Positions 55,742 to 64,000 of a stretch of 64,000 nt of DNA are shown here, in pieces. Both the position numbers and the translations under genes were made by a program. Within the stretch, counting starts at the first letter, position 1. Each line of letters opens with the position of its first letter. The stretch is taken from the NCBI RefSeq assembly GCF_963664735.1, contig NZ_OY761553.1:4027501-4091500 (forward strand), written 5' to 3'. The notes under the pieces are model-generated. The model ran no database searches. It was not told where the DNA came from and saw nothing but the letters and a program-made list of their open reading frames with translations. The DNA comes from an uncultured Cohaesibacter sp. GTDB lineage: Bacteria; Pseudomonadota; Alphaproteobacteria; Rhizobiales; Cohaesibacteraceae.

Positions 55742-57073
55742 ATGTCTTGGTATAGCAAGGTGGCCTGGTCTGAAGGATTGTTTCTCAGGCAGCACCATTT
55801 GCAACAAAATGATCGCTATCTTGAAAAATTGATCGATCGCCGGACACGGTTTAGCTCTCCTTATCCTTGGGGATTTTCCGAGCTCGAAGTTGACCTCGAT
55901 ATGGCTGCGCAGAAGAAGTTTGCATTGCGCCGCGTTGCTGGCAATTTTCAGGACGGATATGCCTTCGATTGCCCCACGATTTCACCTCTGCCCACGCCAA
56001 TTGAAATTCCTGAGGGATCTGAGAAAAGCTATGTCTGGCTGACGCTTCCAAACGCGGTTGCTAATACGCGTGAAATTGATATGGGGGTGGCGCAAAGTGG
56101 CTCTCGATATGTTCGGGAAGCTGAGACGATTATCGATTCCAATTCAAACATGCATCAAGAAGAGCAGATTGAGGTCGCTCATCCCCGCCTCAGTTTTGAT
56201 ATTCGCAAGACGGAAAAGCCCGGGTTTCATTGTCTCAAGATAGCACGCATTCTGGAGATTCAGGATAAGCGCGTAATTTTTGATCAAACCTTTGCTCCTC
56301 CCGTTCTTGTTGTCGCAGGTGACAAGACCGTAACGGGGTGGATGGACCGGGTCATTGGCTGGGTCGATACCAAATTGGAGACCTTGTCACGATACGCCGC
56401 CGACCCCAGCTCCGGGGGCGGTTTGCAGACCTTTGATTATTTCATGCTTCAATTGTTAAACCGTGAAATCAACGTTCTGAAGTTTTTGCGTGCGTCTCCC
56501 TATGTTCATCCGAGTGAATTTTACATTCAGCTGCTGCGTCTGTCAGGTGAACTCTGGACCTTCTCGCCCAAACGTCTGGCACCGGCCTATCAGCCTTATG
56601 ATCAAGACAATCTGGCAGCTTGTTTTGAGCCGATTCTGTCTGACATTCAGCGGTTGTTGAGTCTGGATATCGGTCGGGCAATTCGTCTGGAACTCGTTGA
56701 ACGGGCGCAAAATGCCTATATCGCCATGGTGAATGACCGAAGTCTGTTCAAGGTGGCGACCTTTGTTATCGAAGTTTCTGCGAGCCGTCCCCTGACCGAA
56801 ATCCAACGCCAATTCAGTTCCTTATGCAAGGTCGGGCCCACTCGTAAGATGAACCAACTCGTCAATACCCATCTGCCGGGGATTGATCTCATTCATCTTC
56901 CTACGCCACCGGGCCAAATCAGGGCGGTGTCAGATCACGTCTATTTCCGGTTGGACAAATATTCTGATCTTTGGCCAGAATTCAGTAGTGATCCCGGCAT
57001 CGGGCTGCATTTTGCCGGGGATTGGCCAAATCTTGAACTGGATCTTTGGGCAATAATGGATAGCCAGTCATGA
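55742..57073 (+). CDS. tssK: Type VI secretion baseplate protein TssK
   Basis: TssK links the T6SS baseplate to the membrane complex. The 443-residue protein begins MSWYSKVAWSEGLFLRQHHLQQ, the diagnostic TssK start (GlfLRPqHfQq type), which decides the start at 55742. FDYFMLQLLNREINVLKFL near 228-246 and the C-terminal VYFRLDKYSDLW are also family-typical. Length is normal. Its stop overlaps tssL (ATGA). Confidence 0.94.
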   Translation: MSWYSKVAWSEGLFLRQHHLQQNDRYLEKLIDRRTRFSSPYPWGFSELEVDLDMAAQKKFALRRVAGNFQDGYAFDCPTISPLPTPIEIPEGSEKSYVWLTLPNAVANTREIDMGVAQSGSRYVREAETIIDSNSNMHQEEQIEVAHPRLSFDIRKTEKPGFHCLKIARILEIQDKRVIFDQTFAPPVLVVAGDKTVTGWMDRVIGWVDTKLETLSRYAADPSSGGGLQTFDYFMLQLLNREINVLKFLRASPYVHPSEFYIQLLRLSGELWTFSPKRLAPAYQPYDQDNLAACFEPILSDIQRLLSLDIGRAIRLELVERAQNAYIAMVNDRSLFKVATFVIEVSASRPLTEIQRQFSSLCKVGPTRKMNQLVNTHLPGIDLIHLPTPPGQIRAVSDHVYFRLDKYSDLWPEFSSDPGIGLHFAGDWPNLELDLWAIMDSQS

Positions 57074-58665
57074 GCAATGATCACAGAAATGATAATGGCG
57101 GCAAGACTGTTATTCGTCCAAATCCTGGAGGGGTGTTTGGCCAGCCGTCCTCTCCGTCAGGGGCGCCGAGGCCTTTTAATCCAGATCCTATACCTGCGCA
57201 AAATCCACAACAGCAGGGGGGACATTCGTCACAGCAACAATATCCTTCCTCACCTTCTCCTTACGGTCGCAATGAGCGTATCGCTCCAAGTCAGGGATAT
57301 GACTCGTCCAGAGCTGCAAACCAGGAGGATGCATGGCTAAAGGGGGCTGATCCCAGAAATACATTTTTCCCAGATCCTCAACAAGCGCCAAAGCCGGAGG
57401 GGCCTCGTCATAGCATTCCGCTCGATGTTGCCTTGCAGGCCAGAAGCTCGGAACAGTATGAAAGCGGCAACCGGCTGCTAACGGCAGCAACGCCACTTCT
57501 TACCCTTTTCGGTCGTCTGCGGTCTCAAATTGTCGAGATGCAGGCCAAGCCCCTGATGGAGCATGTTCGGTCGAGAATTGAGGAATTCGAAAACCAACTG
57601 CTTGCGCAATCCATCGATTCCAATGTGGTTCATATGGCCAAATATGCCCTTTGTGCCACTGCTGATGATATCGTTCAAAATCTGCCCGGTACGGATCGTC
57701 ATGTCTGGCTTCAATATTCTATGGAAGCTGTCTATTTCAACGATCGAAATTCGGGTGTCGGTTTCTTTCAGCAGCTGGATTTGCTGTTGCGCAATCCTGC
57801 GGTGAATCTGGAGCTTCTCGAGCTTATGCATGCGTGCATGTCTCTCGGTTTTGAGGGGAAGTATCGCCACATGCAAGGTGGGCATGAAGGATTGATGAAG
57901 GAAAAGCAGGGCACCTATCAAGCAATCTGTAATGTGCGGCAAATGCGTGAAGATGGTCTCTCTCCTCACTGGAGAGGGTTGATGATCGCGGCCAAGAAGT
58001 TTTCTAACCGAATCCCTATTTGGGTTTTAGGAGCTGTTGCTCTGGGAGTGTTGCTGGCGACTTTCTTGACCTTGCGGTTTTTGCTTGGGTTTGACAGCGA
58101 TGCTCTCGCCAATCAGATCGTGCAACTTCATCCTTTGCAGCAAATCTCAATCGAACGACCGCCCTTTACGCCTCCACCGAAGGATCCTCCTCCCGTCAAG
58201 ACCAGTCAGTTGGACCGGATAAGAGCTGGTTTGAAAGAAAATATCGATAATGGTGGCATGACTATCGATCCTGTTGGCGATTATATTGTCATTCAGGTCA
58301 ATAACATGGTTCTGTTTCCCTCAGGGAAGGCGTCTGTGCTGCCTGAATTTGCTCCCGTTGCTCAGCGTATTGCTCAAACGCTTGATAGTGAGCCGGGGCC
58401 GGTCAATATCATCGGGCACACCGACAATGTTAAGCTTCGCAGTACCAGCCGTTTCAAAAACAATTACGAATTATCCGTTGCCAGAGCGAAATCTGTTGAA
58501 TCGATTATTTCCAGTGTCCTGAAAGACCCTTCGCGTATCAAGGTTGAAGGCAAAGGCGAGTTGGAGCCTATCGCTGATAATAAAACCAAGGAAGGGCGAG
58601 CCAAAAACCGGCGCGTGGAGATTACCATTCCACGCGAGGAGACATTGCAGGAACCAAATATTTGA
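57070..58665 (+). CDS. tssL: Type VI secretion protein TssL with OmpA-like domain
   Basis: Residues 1 to about 105 are Pro, Gln and Ser-rich and disordered. The DotU/IcmH-type domain follows (about 125-300; YALCATADDIVQNLPG, then GVGFFQQLDLLLRNP and LELMHACMSLGFEGKYR), then one membrane span (about 315-337), a Pro-rich linker and an OmpA-like peptidoglycan-binding domain (about 400-525; FPSGKASVLPEFAPVAQRIA, IIGHTDNV, NYELSVARAKSV, NRRVEI). This evolved form of TssL anchors the TssJLM complex to the cell wall without TagL. It couples to tssK. Confidence 0.94.
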   Translation: MSNDHRNDNGGKTVIRPNPGGVFGQPSSPSGAPRPFNPDPIPAQNPQQQGGHSSQQQYPSSPSPYGRNERIAPSQGYDSSRAANQEDAWLKGADPRNTFFPDPQQAPKPEGPRHSIPLDVALQARSSEQYESGNRLLTAATPLLTLFGRLRSQIVEMQAKPLMEHVRSRIEEFENQLLAQSIDSNVVHMAKYALCATADDIVQNLPGTDRHVWLQYSMEAVYFNDRNSGVGFFQQLDLLLRNPAVNLELLELMHACMSLGFEGKYRHMQGGHEGLMKEKQGTYQAICNVRQMREDGLSPHWRGLMIAAKKFSNRIPIWVLGAVALGVLLATFLTLRFLLGFDSDALANQIVQLHPLQQISIERPPFTPPPKDPPPVKTSQLDRIRAGLKENIDNGGMTIDPVGDYIVIQVNNMVLFPSGKASVLPEFAPVAQRIAQTLDSEPGPVNIIGHTDNVKLRSTSRFKNNYELSVARAKSVESIISSVLKDPSRIKVEGKGELEPIADNKTKEGRAKNRRVEITIPREETLQEPNI

Positions 58666-58679
58666 AAGTTATTTGATTT

Positions 58680-61600
58680 ATGAAAGCCTGGATAAAGCAT
58701 AGTCTGATCGTTGTCGGGTTGCTGATACTGACCTTGACAATCTGGTTTGGCGGCCCACTGCTCGCATTTGGCGATGTGCAGCCTTTGGGGTCGGTTCTTT
58801 CAAGAGTGCTGACCGTTGGCATAATCATTCTTGTTGTGCTTCTCGTCTACGGGATTGGATTTTGGAAAAAGCGCAAAGCAGCCAAAGCCTTGGAAGACGC
58901 ACTAACAGAGAGTGAGGAAAACGAGGGAGATGCTGAAATTCTGTCAGAGAAGATGACAGAAGCGATTGATGTTCTCAAGAAGTCGAGCGGTAACAAGAAT
59001 TATCTGTACGAGTTGCCTTGGTATGTCATCATAGGCCCTCCCGGCTCGGGCAAAACCACCGCGCTGGTCAATTCGGGATTGAAATTCCCTCTGGCTGGTA
59101 AGGAAAACGCAGCATCTGTCATGGGGGTTGGCGGTACGCGCTATTGTGACTGGTGGTTCACCGATGATGCCGTGATGATCGACACCGCGGGCCGTTACAC
59201 AACTCAGGATTCGGATGCGGACGCCGACAAGGCAAGCTGGCTGTCCTTCTTGCAGCTTCTGAAGCACAACCGCCTGAAGCAGCCGATCAACGGTGTGATT
59301 ATCGCGATCAGTCTTGAAGACCTGATAAAAGGGGACAAGGAAGCTCTTTCCCTGCACGCGACGGAAATTCGCAAACGTTTGGTCGAAATCCATCAAGAGC
59401 TCAAAATCGACTTTCCCGTTTATGCCCTGTTTACAAAAGCCGATCTGGTGGCCGGGTTCATGGAGTTCTTCGGGAATTTCAATGAGACGCGAAGGCGGCA
59501 GGTCTGGGGAGCGACATTTCAGAGCGAAAAGCGCAATGAAAATCCAATCGGGCAGGTTGAGGAGGAATTCAATCTGCTTTTGAAAGTGTTGGCCGACAAT
59601 GTGACGGATCGCTTGCAAGAAGAGCCGGACGGCGAAACTCGCATCAGCATCTTTGGATTTCCTGCTCAGGTTGCTCATCTGCGGGAAAAAGTCATTGGCT
59701 TTCTTTCGGAAATTTTCGAGCCGACCCGTTATCATGTCAATGCTAATCTGCGCGGCTTCTACTTCTCTTCAGGCACTCAGGAAGGAACGCCGATTGATCA
59801 GGTGCTGGGGGCAATGGCCAGTTCCTTCTCACGAGATTTACAGAGCTGGCAGATGTCTGGAAAGGGACGCTCTTTCTTCATTCATGATCTGTTTAAAAAG
59901 GTCATATTTGAAGAATCCGGATGGGTTTCCTTTGATCGTAAGGCTGTCAGACGTGCTTCATTTTTTCGCTATAGTGCCATTGCAGCGTTGATTGCGTGCA
60001 CAGTCGGATTGGCCGGGCTTTGGACATGGAGCTATTTTAATAATCGGTCTCTGATTTCTGTTACAGAAAATTCGATAGCCACCTATCGCGTCAATGCGAG
60101 AGAGGAACTGACAGCAACGGTCGTCAAGGATGATGATTTGCTTTCCATTTCGGGCTATTTGCAAATGCTGCGCAAAATGCCGGTCGGATACGAATATCGT
60201 GAAGACGGTACGCCCATGAAAGAAGGGTTTGGTCTGTCACAACGACCTCAGCTGGTGGTTGCGTCAGAAGTTGCCTATCGGCAGGGATTGGAGAGAATGT
60301 TCCGGTCCCGCCTTATCCTGCGGTTGGAACGACAGCTTGAGTTGTTCATCAGTGATGATGATCCACTTTCGGTATATGAAGCTCTGAAGGTTTATTTGAT
60401 GCTTGGAGGCAAGGCTCGAAGCGTGAATAAGCAACTGATCATCTCTTGGATGAAGGCGGATTGGGCAAATAATCAATATCCCGGTCCGGATAACAAAGCT
60501 GCCCGACAAGAGTTGCTTGACCATCTGGAAGCCATGCTCGATCTAGATGCTGCGCGGTCTCCGAGTTTTCAGCTGGATGGACCTCTGGTGGAGGCTGCGC
60601 AAAAGACTCTTGCTCGGATGCATCTTGTCGATCAAGCCTATGCGTTGATTAAATCCGCATCCTACACTTCAGGTCTGGAAGATTTCTATCCTGCTCAAAG
60701 GGCGGGCGCTCAGGCCGATACTGTGTTTGAAACTGTCGATGGCTCGGACTTTTCTGCCATGAAAATTCCGATGATTTATACCTACCGCGGATTCCATGAG
60801 TTCTTTCTTGTTCAGTTGTCGGCCGTTGCGGAAAAGCTGGAGCAGGAAAGATGGGTTCTTGGTGAATTTGGTCAGGATGAGTCCTACAAAGAGCAATACA
60901 AGCAGCTTGGTCCACAATTGCTAGATCGATACGGTAAGGATTTTGTCGAAGTCTGGACTAAAATGCTCGCCAACATCCGCCTTCGGCCTATGTCTGCGGA
61001 CAAGCCCAAATATATCAATCTGAGTACAGCTTCTTCTCCATCTTCACCGATAAGAGAATTGTTCAAGGCCGTTGCCGAAGAGACTGCCTTGACCAAAGAT
61101 GCTGACACTGAAGCCGGTGCTGCGGCCTTGACGGGTACTTCGGACAAAGCATTGGCTGGGGATGCGGCCAAGATGGTGCTTGAACGCGCCCGGATGCGCA
61201 TGAGCGGTCTGGCCAATATTGGCATCGATTTGGCGTTGAAGAAATCCCAGAGTCGGGTTGGGGGCCTCCTCAATGGTGGTTCTAACGCAGCGAGACGCAT
61301 CCCGGGGGCGAATATTGAGGCGCAGTTCCGGGAATATCAGATGTTGTTTGATGGCAAGATCGGCGTGCGCCCCATCGACGGTCTTATTCAGGTCCTTTAT
61401 GAGACCCATCGCAATCTCGTTTTAGCAGCCACAGTGTCCGGTGAAGCTGAAAGAGCGGCTGCCATGGTGCAAAGACAGGTTGCGACACTCAGGGCCAGCG
61501 CTTCGCGGCTGCCCCGTCCGCTGGCTCGCATGATTCAAGGCGCCGTTGAAGATTTCGAGGGCGATGCGGCGGATACCTCCATTGCTCAGCTTAATCAGCT

Positions 61601-62282
61601 ATTGCAAAGCACGGTTACGCGCCGTTGTCAGCAGATCATTGCAAACCGCTATCCGTTCAAGAGCAATAGTCGACGTGATGTTCAGATGCAGGATTTTGCT
61701 ACGCTGTTTTCTCCAAACGGAATTCTTGATCAATTCTTTTCCCAGAATCTGTCCAAATATGTCGATATGAGCGGGACTAACTGGAAATGGAAACAGGATA
61801 GTCGAATGGGGCAGGAAATGTCTTCCGAGACATTGCGTCATTTCCAGAACGCGCAGGAGATAAGAGACGCTTTCTTCCCGCAGGGCGGGCGTATGCCGGG
61901 TGTCAATATCACAATCAAGCAAACTGCATTGCAGGGGCAGGTGGAATCCGCTCTGTTGACGGTTAACCAGCAAATTCTGCAGACCCAACAAGTCGGGAAT
62001 ATGCCAATGACGATCAATTGGCCGGGTAGCATGAGTTCAGGGTCCTTTTCGATCCAGTTCTTGCCGGAGATGTTCGGGCGCACATCGAGTTTTGCGCTTG
62101 AAGGATCTTGGGCTTTGATGCGAGCCATCAAGATGGGGTCTCCCAAAAAGAGGGGAGATACCATTCAAGTCCACTACAATATTGGTGGTCGGTATGTTCA
62201 ATATGATATTCAGGTAGGTTCAATTCTCAATCCATTTATGCTGCGCGCGCTATCGCGCTTTCAATGCCCGGAAGGGCTTTGA
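58680..62282 (+). CDS. tssM: Type VI secretion protein TssM (IcmF)
   Basis: The large inner-membrane subunit of the TssJLM complex, 1200 residues. Two N-terminal spans (about 8-28 and 42-62) precede a cytoplasmic NTPase-like domain with Walker A GPPGSGKT (K125) and DTAGRY. A third span (about 430-452) leads to the periplasmic part, which ends with the beta-rich C-terminal domain (about 1080-1190) that contacts TssJ. The Walker motif is intact, which suggests NTP binding. It lies 14 bases after tssL. Confidence 0.95.
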   Translation: MKAWIKHSLIVVGLLILTLTIWFGGPLLAFGDVQPLGSVLSRVLTVGIIILVVLLVYGIGFWKKRKAAKALEDALTESEENEGDAEILSEKMTEAIDVLKKSSGNKNYLYELPWYVIIGPPGSGKTTALVNSGLKFPLAGKENAASVMGVGGTRYCDWWFTDDAVMIDTAGRYTTQDSDADADKASWLSFLQLLKHNRLKQPINGVIIAISLEDLIKGDKEALSLHATEIRKRLVEIHQELKIDFPVYALFTKADLVAGFMEFFGNFNETRRRQVWGATFQSEKRNENPIGQVEEEFNLLLKVLADNVTDRLQEEPDGETRISIFGFPAQVAHLREKVIGFLSEIFEPTRYHVNANLRGFYFSSGTQEGTPIDQVLGAMASSFSRDLQSWQMSGKGRSFFIHDLFKKVIFEESGWVSFDRKAVRRASFFRYSAIAALIACTVGLAGLWTWSYFNNRSLISVTENSIATYRVNAREELTATVVKDDDLLSISGYLQMLRKMPVGYEYREDGTPMKEGFGLSQRPQLVVASEVAYRQGLERMFRSRLILRLERQLELFISDDDPLSVYEALKVYLMLGGKARSVNKQLIISWMKADWANNQYPGPDNKAARQELLDHLEAMLDLDAARSPSFQLDGPLVEAAQKTLARMHLVDQAYALIKSASYTSGLEDFYPAQRAGAQADTVFETVDGSDFSAMKIPMIYTYRGFHEFFLVQLSAVAEKLEQERWVLGEFGQDESYKEQYKQLGPQLLDRYGKDFVEVWTKMLANIRLRPMSADKPKYINLSTASSPSSPIRELFKAVAEETALTKDADTEAGAAALTGTSDKALAGDAAKMVLERARMRMSGLANIGIDLALKKSQSRVGGLLNGGSNAARRIPGANIEAQFREYQMLFDGKIGVRPIDGLIQVLYETHRNLVLAATVSGEAERAAAMVQRQVATLRASASRLPRPLARMIQGAVEDFEGDAADTSIAQLNQLLQSTVTRRCQQIIANRYPFKSNSRRDVQMQDFATLFSPNGILDQFFSQNLSKYVDMSGTNWKWKQDSRMGQEMSSETLRHFQNAQEIRDAFFPQGGRMPGVNITIKQTALQGQVESALLTVNQQILQTQQVGNMPMTINWPGSMSSGSFSIQFLPEMFGRTSSFALEGSWALMRAIKMGSPKKRGDTIQVHYNIGGRYVQYDIQVGSILNPFMLRALSRFQCPEGL

Positions 62283-62284
62283 AC

Positions 62285-63196
62285 ATGGGATTGGGATTTT
62301 TCGGTAAGGTGCCGGCCAAGAGAGACTTTGTGTCAAGGCATATTCCTCGTAGTGTGCTCCAACCTTATGAGAACTGGCTGCATGCCTGTTTGGCACATAG
62401 CCAGAACCAGATGGGGAATGAGTGGGCGCGCTATTATCTGGTCGCTCCGATTTGGCGATTTTGGCTGGGTAGCAAAATCCTGGGTGTGCCTTGCCAAGGC
62501 ATTATTATGTCATCCGTTGATCAGGTCGGGCGGTATTTCCCCTTTACCATATTGCATTACGCCGATGAGGCTGTGAAAACTTGCCCTCCCGTTCTTGATG
62601 ACCAGAAGCAATGGTTTGCTTGTGCTGAACGAGAGGCCTTACGTGTCTTGTCTGATGAAGATTTTGAACTGGAGACGATTACTTCAGATTTGAGCAATCC
62701 TCATTTGCGAGGCATGGCGTCAGGTGCTTCAGCCTATATGGATTCCGATGGCACCAATTGGTTGCCAGCCCAAGAGCCAGTTCAAGGGTCTAGCTCAGAG
62801 GCGGACGCCTCTAGCCAAACGGATAGAAACAATGGCGAGATGGCTTGTTGTGACGATGTTGCAAGCGATTTGTCAGTTTCTCAGGCGGAGGGGCTTTTGG
62901 CCAAGCCGGGCGATCTTTCTGAAGAAACGGAACTTGTTCAAGCCAAACCGGAAAAATGCCCGGAAACTGCACAGCCGCAGAATGAGCAAAAGACCCGAAT
63001 TTTGCATCAGAAAGAGAGTGCAGGCTTATTCGAGAGCGTGGGACAGGCCGAATTCTGCGATGCGGCTGCTTCTCGAAGCTATTGGTGGGTGGTGCAGAGT
63101 GACAAGGTGGTGGCCTTGCGTTGTCAGAACGGCCTGCCTAATCCCCGTTTTTATATGCAAATGATTGGTGCCGTTTCCTTTCATCCCCAGAGTTAA
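62285..63196 (+). CDS. tagF: Type VI secretion accessory protein TagF
   Basis: The 303-residue protein has the TagF (DUF2094/ImpM) domain: MGLGFFGKVPAKRDFVSRHI, then WARYYLVAPIWRFWLG and GVPCQGIIMSSVDQVGRYFPF (about 1-95). TagF represses T6SS after translation by binding Fha in systems with a PppA-PpkA pathway. The central part (about 165-260) is long, Glu, Gln and Ser-rich and likely disordered, and a short conserved end (SYWWVVQSDKVVALRCQNGL) follows. I set the start at 62285, just after the tssM stop. Confidence 0.9.
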   Translation: MGLGFFGKVPAKRDFVSRHIPRSVLQPYENWLHACLAHSQNQMGNEWARYYLVAPIWRFWLGSKILGVPCQGIIMSSVDQVGRYFPFTILHYADEAVKTCPPVLDDQKQWFACAEREALRVLSDEDFELETITSDLSNPHLRGMASGASAYMDSDGTNWLPAQEPVQGSSSEADASSQTDRNNGEMACCDDVASDLSVSQAEGLLAKPGDLSEETELVQAKPEKCPETAQPQNEQKTRILHQKESAGLFESVGQAEFCDAAASRSYWWVVQSDKVVALRCQNGLPNPRFYMQMIGAVSFHPQS

Positions 63197-63221
63197 GGCT
63201 CATCCTTGATGGGGGGGCCAG

Positions 63222-64000
63222 ATGAAGTTGAGTGCAAAAATGTCTGTGAGCAAATTTCGATTTGAAAGCTGGGGGGTGAGCGACAAAGGCTGCGTTCGTG
63301 AGTTGAACGAGGACAGCTATCTAGCGATGCCTGAAAGTGGTGTTTGGGTTGTCGCTGATGGTATGGGGGGGCATGAAGCTGGTGAACTGGCCAGTCGCGC
63401 TATCGTGGCTCATTGTGAAACGATCGGGATGTCCAGCTCGCTTGTGGACCTTCAGGCCCGTTTTGTAGATCGGATTTACAAGGCCAACAGCGAGATCCAG
63501 GAAATGTCGCGGCAACGAAATGGTGTGACGATTGGCGCTACGCTTGTGGGCTTGCTGATGTTTGAAAATGAGCTTGTTTGTATCTGGTCCGGTGATAGTC
63601 GGATTTATCGTTTGCGAAAAGGTCGGTTAGAGCAGCTTACCCATGACCATACAGAAGTGCAGCAACTTCTGGATCAGCACATGATCTCCCCACAAGACGC
63701 CGAGACCTGGGGGCGCAAAAATGTGATCACGCAAGCAATCGGAGTCGAGCAAACACCTGCTCTGGAGAAGGTGAAGGGGCAGATTCTGGCCGGTGATACT
63801 TTTATCCTGTGCAGTGATGGCCTGACGGCACATCTACGCGACGATGACATTTTGGAGCAGGCTTACGGTCGTCGTCCACAAGATGCCGCTGAAGCGCTTG
63901 TCAATACCACGATTGAGCGAGGGGCAACCGATAATGTAACTGTCGTTGTGGTTCAAAGTCGAGATGTAAGCTCAACCGTTCCATTCCAGACCATGCAGCA
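63222..64000 (+). CDS. pppA: PP2C-type Ser/Thr phosphatase, PppA-like (cut by the window end)
   Basis: The protein phosphatase of the T6SS threonine-phosphorylation pathway, which opposes PpkA. The reading frame is open to the window end, 259 codons. Motifs are GCVRELNEDSY, VWVVADGMGGHEAGELASR (metal-binding Asp in DGMGGH), IGATLVGLL, WSGDSRIYRLR, LTHDHTEVQQL, NVITQAIG, FILCSDGL and TDNVTVVV, so the whole PP2C domain is present. It may end soon after or continue as a fusion with a kinase. ATG 63222 has a G-rich box upstream; ATG 63240 is an alternative. Confidence 0.92.
   Translation, partial: MKLSAKMSVSKFRFESWGVSDKGCVRELNEDSYLAMPESGVWVVADGMGGHEAGELASRAIVAHCETIGMSSSLVDLQARFVDRIYKANSEIQEMSRQRNGVTIGATLVGLLMFENELVCIWSGDSRIYRLRKGRLEQLTHDHTEVQQLLDQHMISPQDAETWGRKNVITQAIGVEQTPALEKVKGQILAGDTFILCSDGLTAHLRDDDILEQAYGRRPQDAAEALVNTTIERGATDNVTVVVVQSRDVSSTVPFQTMQ

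Overview
The window looks like chromosome of a Gram-negative alphaproteobacterium with roughly balanced GC. The evidence is the gene types: a TctABC carrier, a TRAP carrier, glpRDK, cysPTWA and an imp-type T6SS gene order (tssK-tssL-tssM-tagF-pppA). A marine Hyphomicrobiales relative (Cohaesibacter- or Pseudovibrio-like) is a guess from gene content only. I saw no tRNA, rRNA, CRISPR, prophage or insertion sequence.

Region 1 (138-27495, + strand) is the most unusual part: 15 tightly packed, mostly overlapping genes. The first block holds a multi-membrane protein with a Ser/Gln-rich tail, a MoxR AAA+ ATPase, a DUF58 protein, a BatA-like membrane vWA protein, an 874-residue protein with two vWA domains, and an unknown protein. 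The second block holds a second MoxR (RavA-type) ATPase, unknown proteins (one possibly a degenerate vWA, one with a long C-terminal coiled coil, one with a single membrane span), a two-span membrane protein, a 2703-residue membrane-anchored protein that reads like a string of beta-propellers, another unknown protein, a polytopic M48-type metallopeptidase and a small unknown protein. The layout recalls the MoxR-vWA-beta-propeller (bpX) ternary systems described by comparative genomics. My inference is an ATP-driven, metal-dependent (MIDAS) machine at the inner membrane with a very large, probably periplasmic, sensory or scaffold protein.

Region 2 (27734-34372) has a TRAP transporter (dctQ-dctM-dctP) that converges on a minus-strand operon of a DUF302 protein, an aspartate/aromatic-type aminotransferase and a ThDP-dependent 2-oxoacid enzyme. 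Region 3 (34758-39936) has an exported L,D-transpeptidase, a GntR/FCD regulator and a tctC-tctB-tctA tricarboxylate-type transporter; a TGTATACA palindrome just before tctC is a candidate operator. Region 4 (40088-43732, minus) is a sulfate/thiosulfate ABC transporter with an unusually short CysA.

Region 5 (44319-49744) has a 43-residue unknown protein with its own terminator, then glpR, glpD and glpK for glycerol catabolism. Region 6 (50073-53443, minus) has a small membrane protein, an NAD(P)-binding NmrA-like protein, an AraC regulator and a GntR-type regulator interrupted by an in-frame amber codon at codon 12.

Region 7 (53780-64000) is a type VI secretion locus: a PAAR-toxin effector with an overlapping secreted immunity candidate on the minus strand, and divergently tssK, tssL (with OmpA domain), tssM, tagF and a PppA-type phosphatase cut by the window end.
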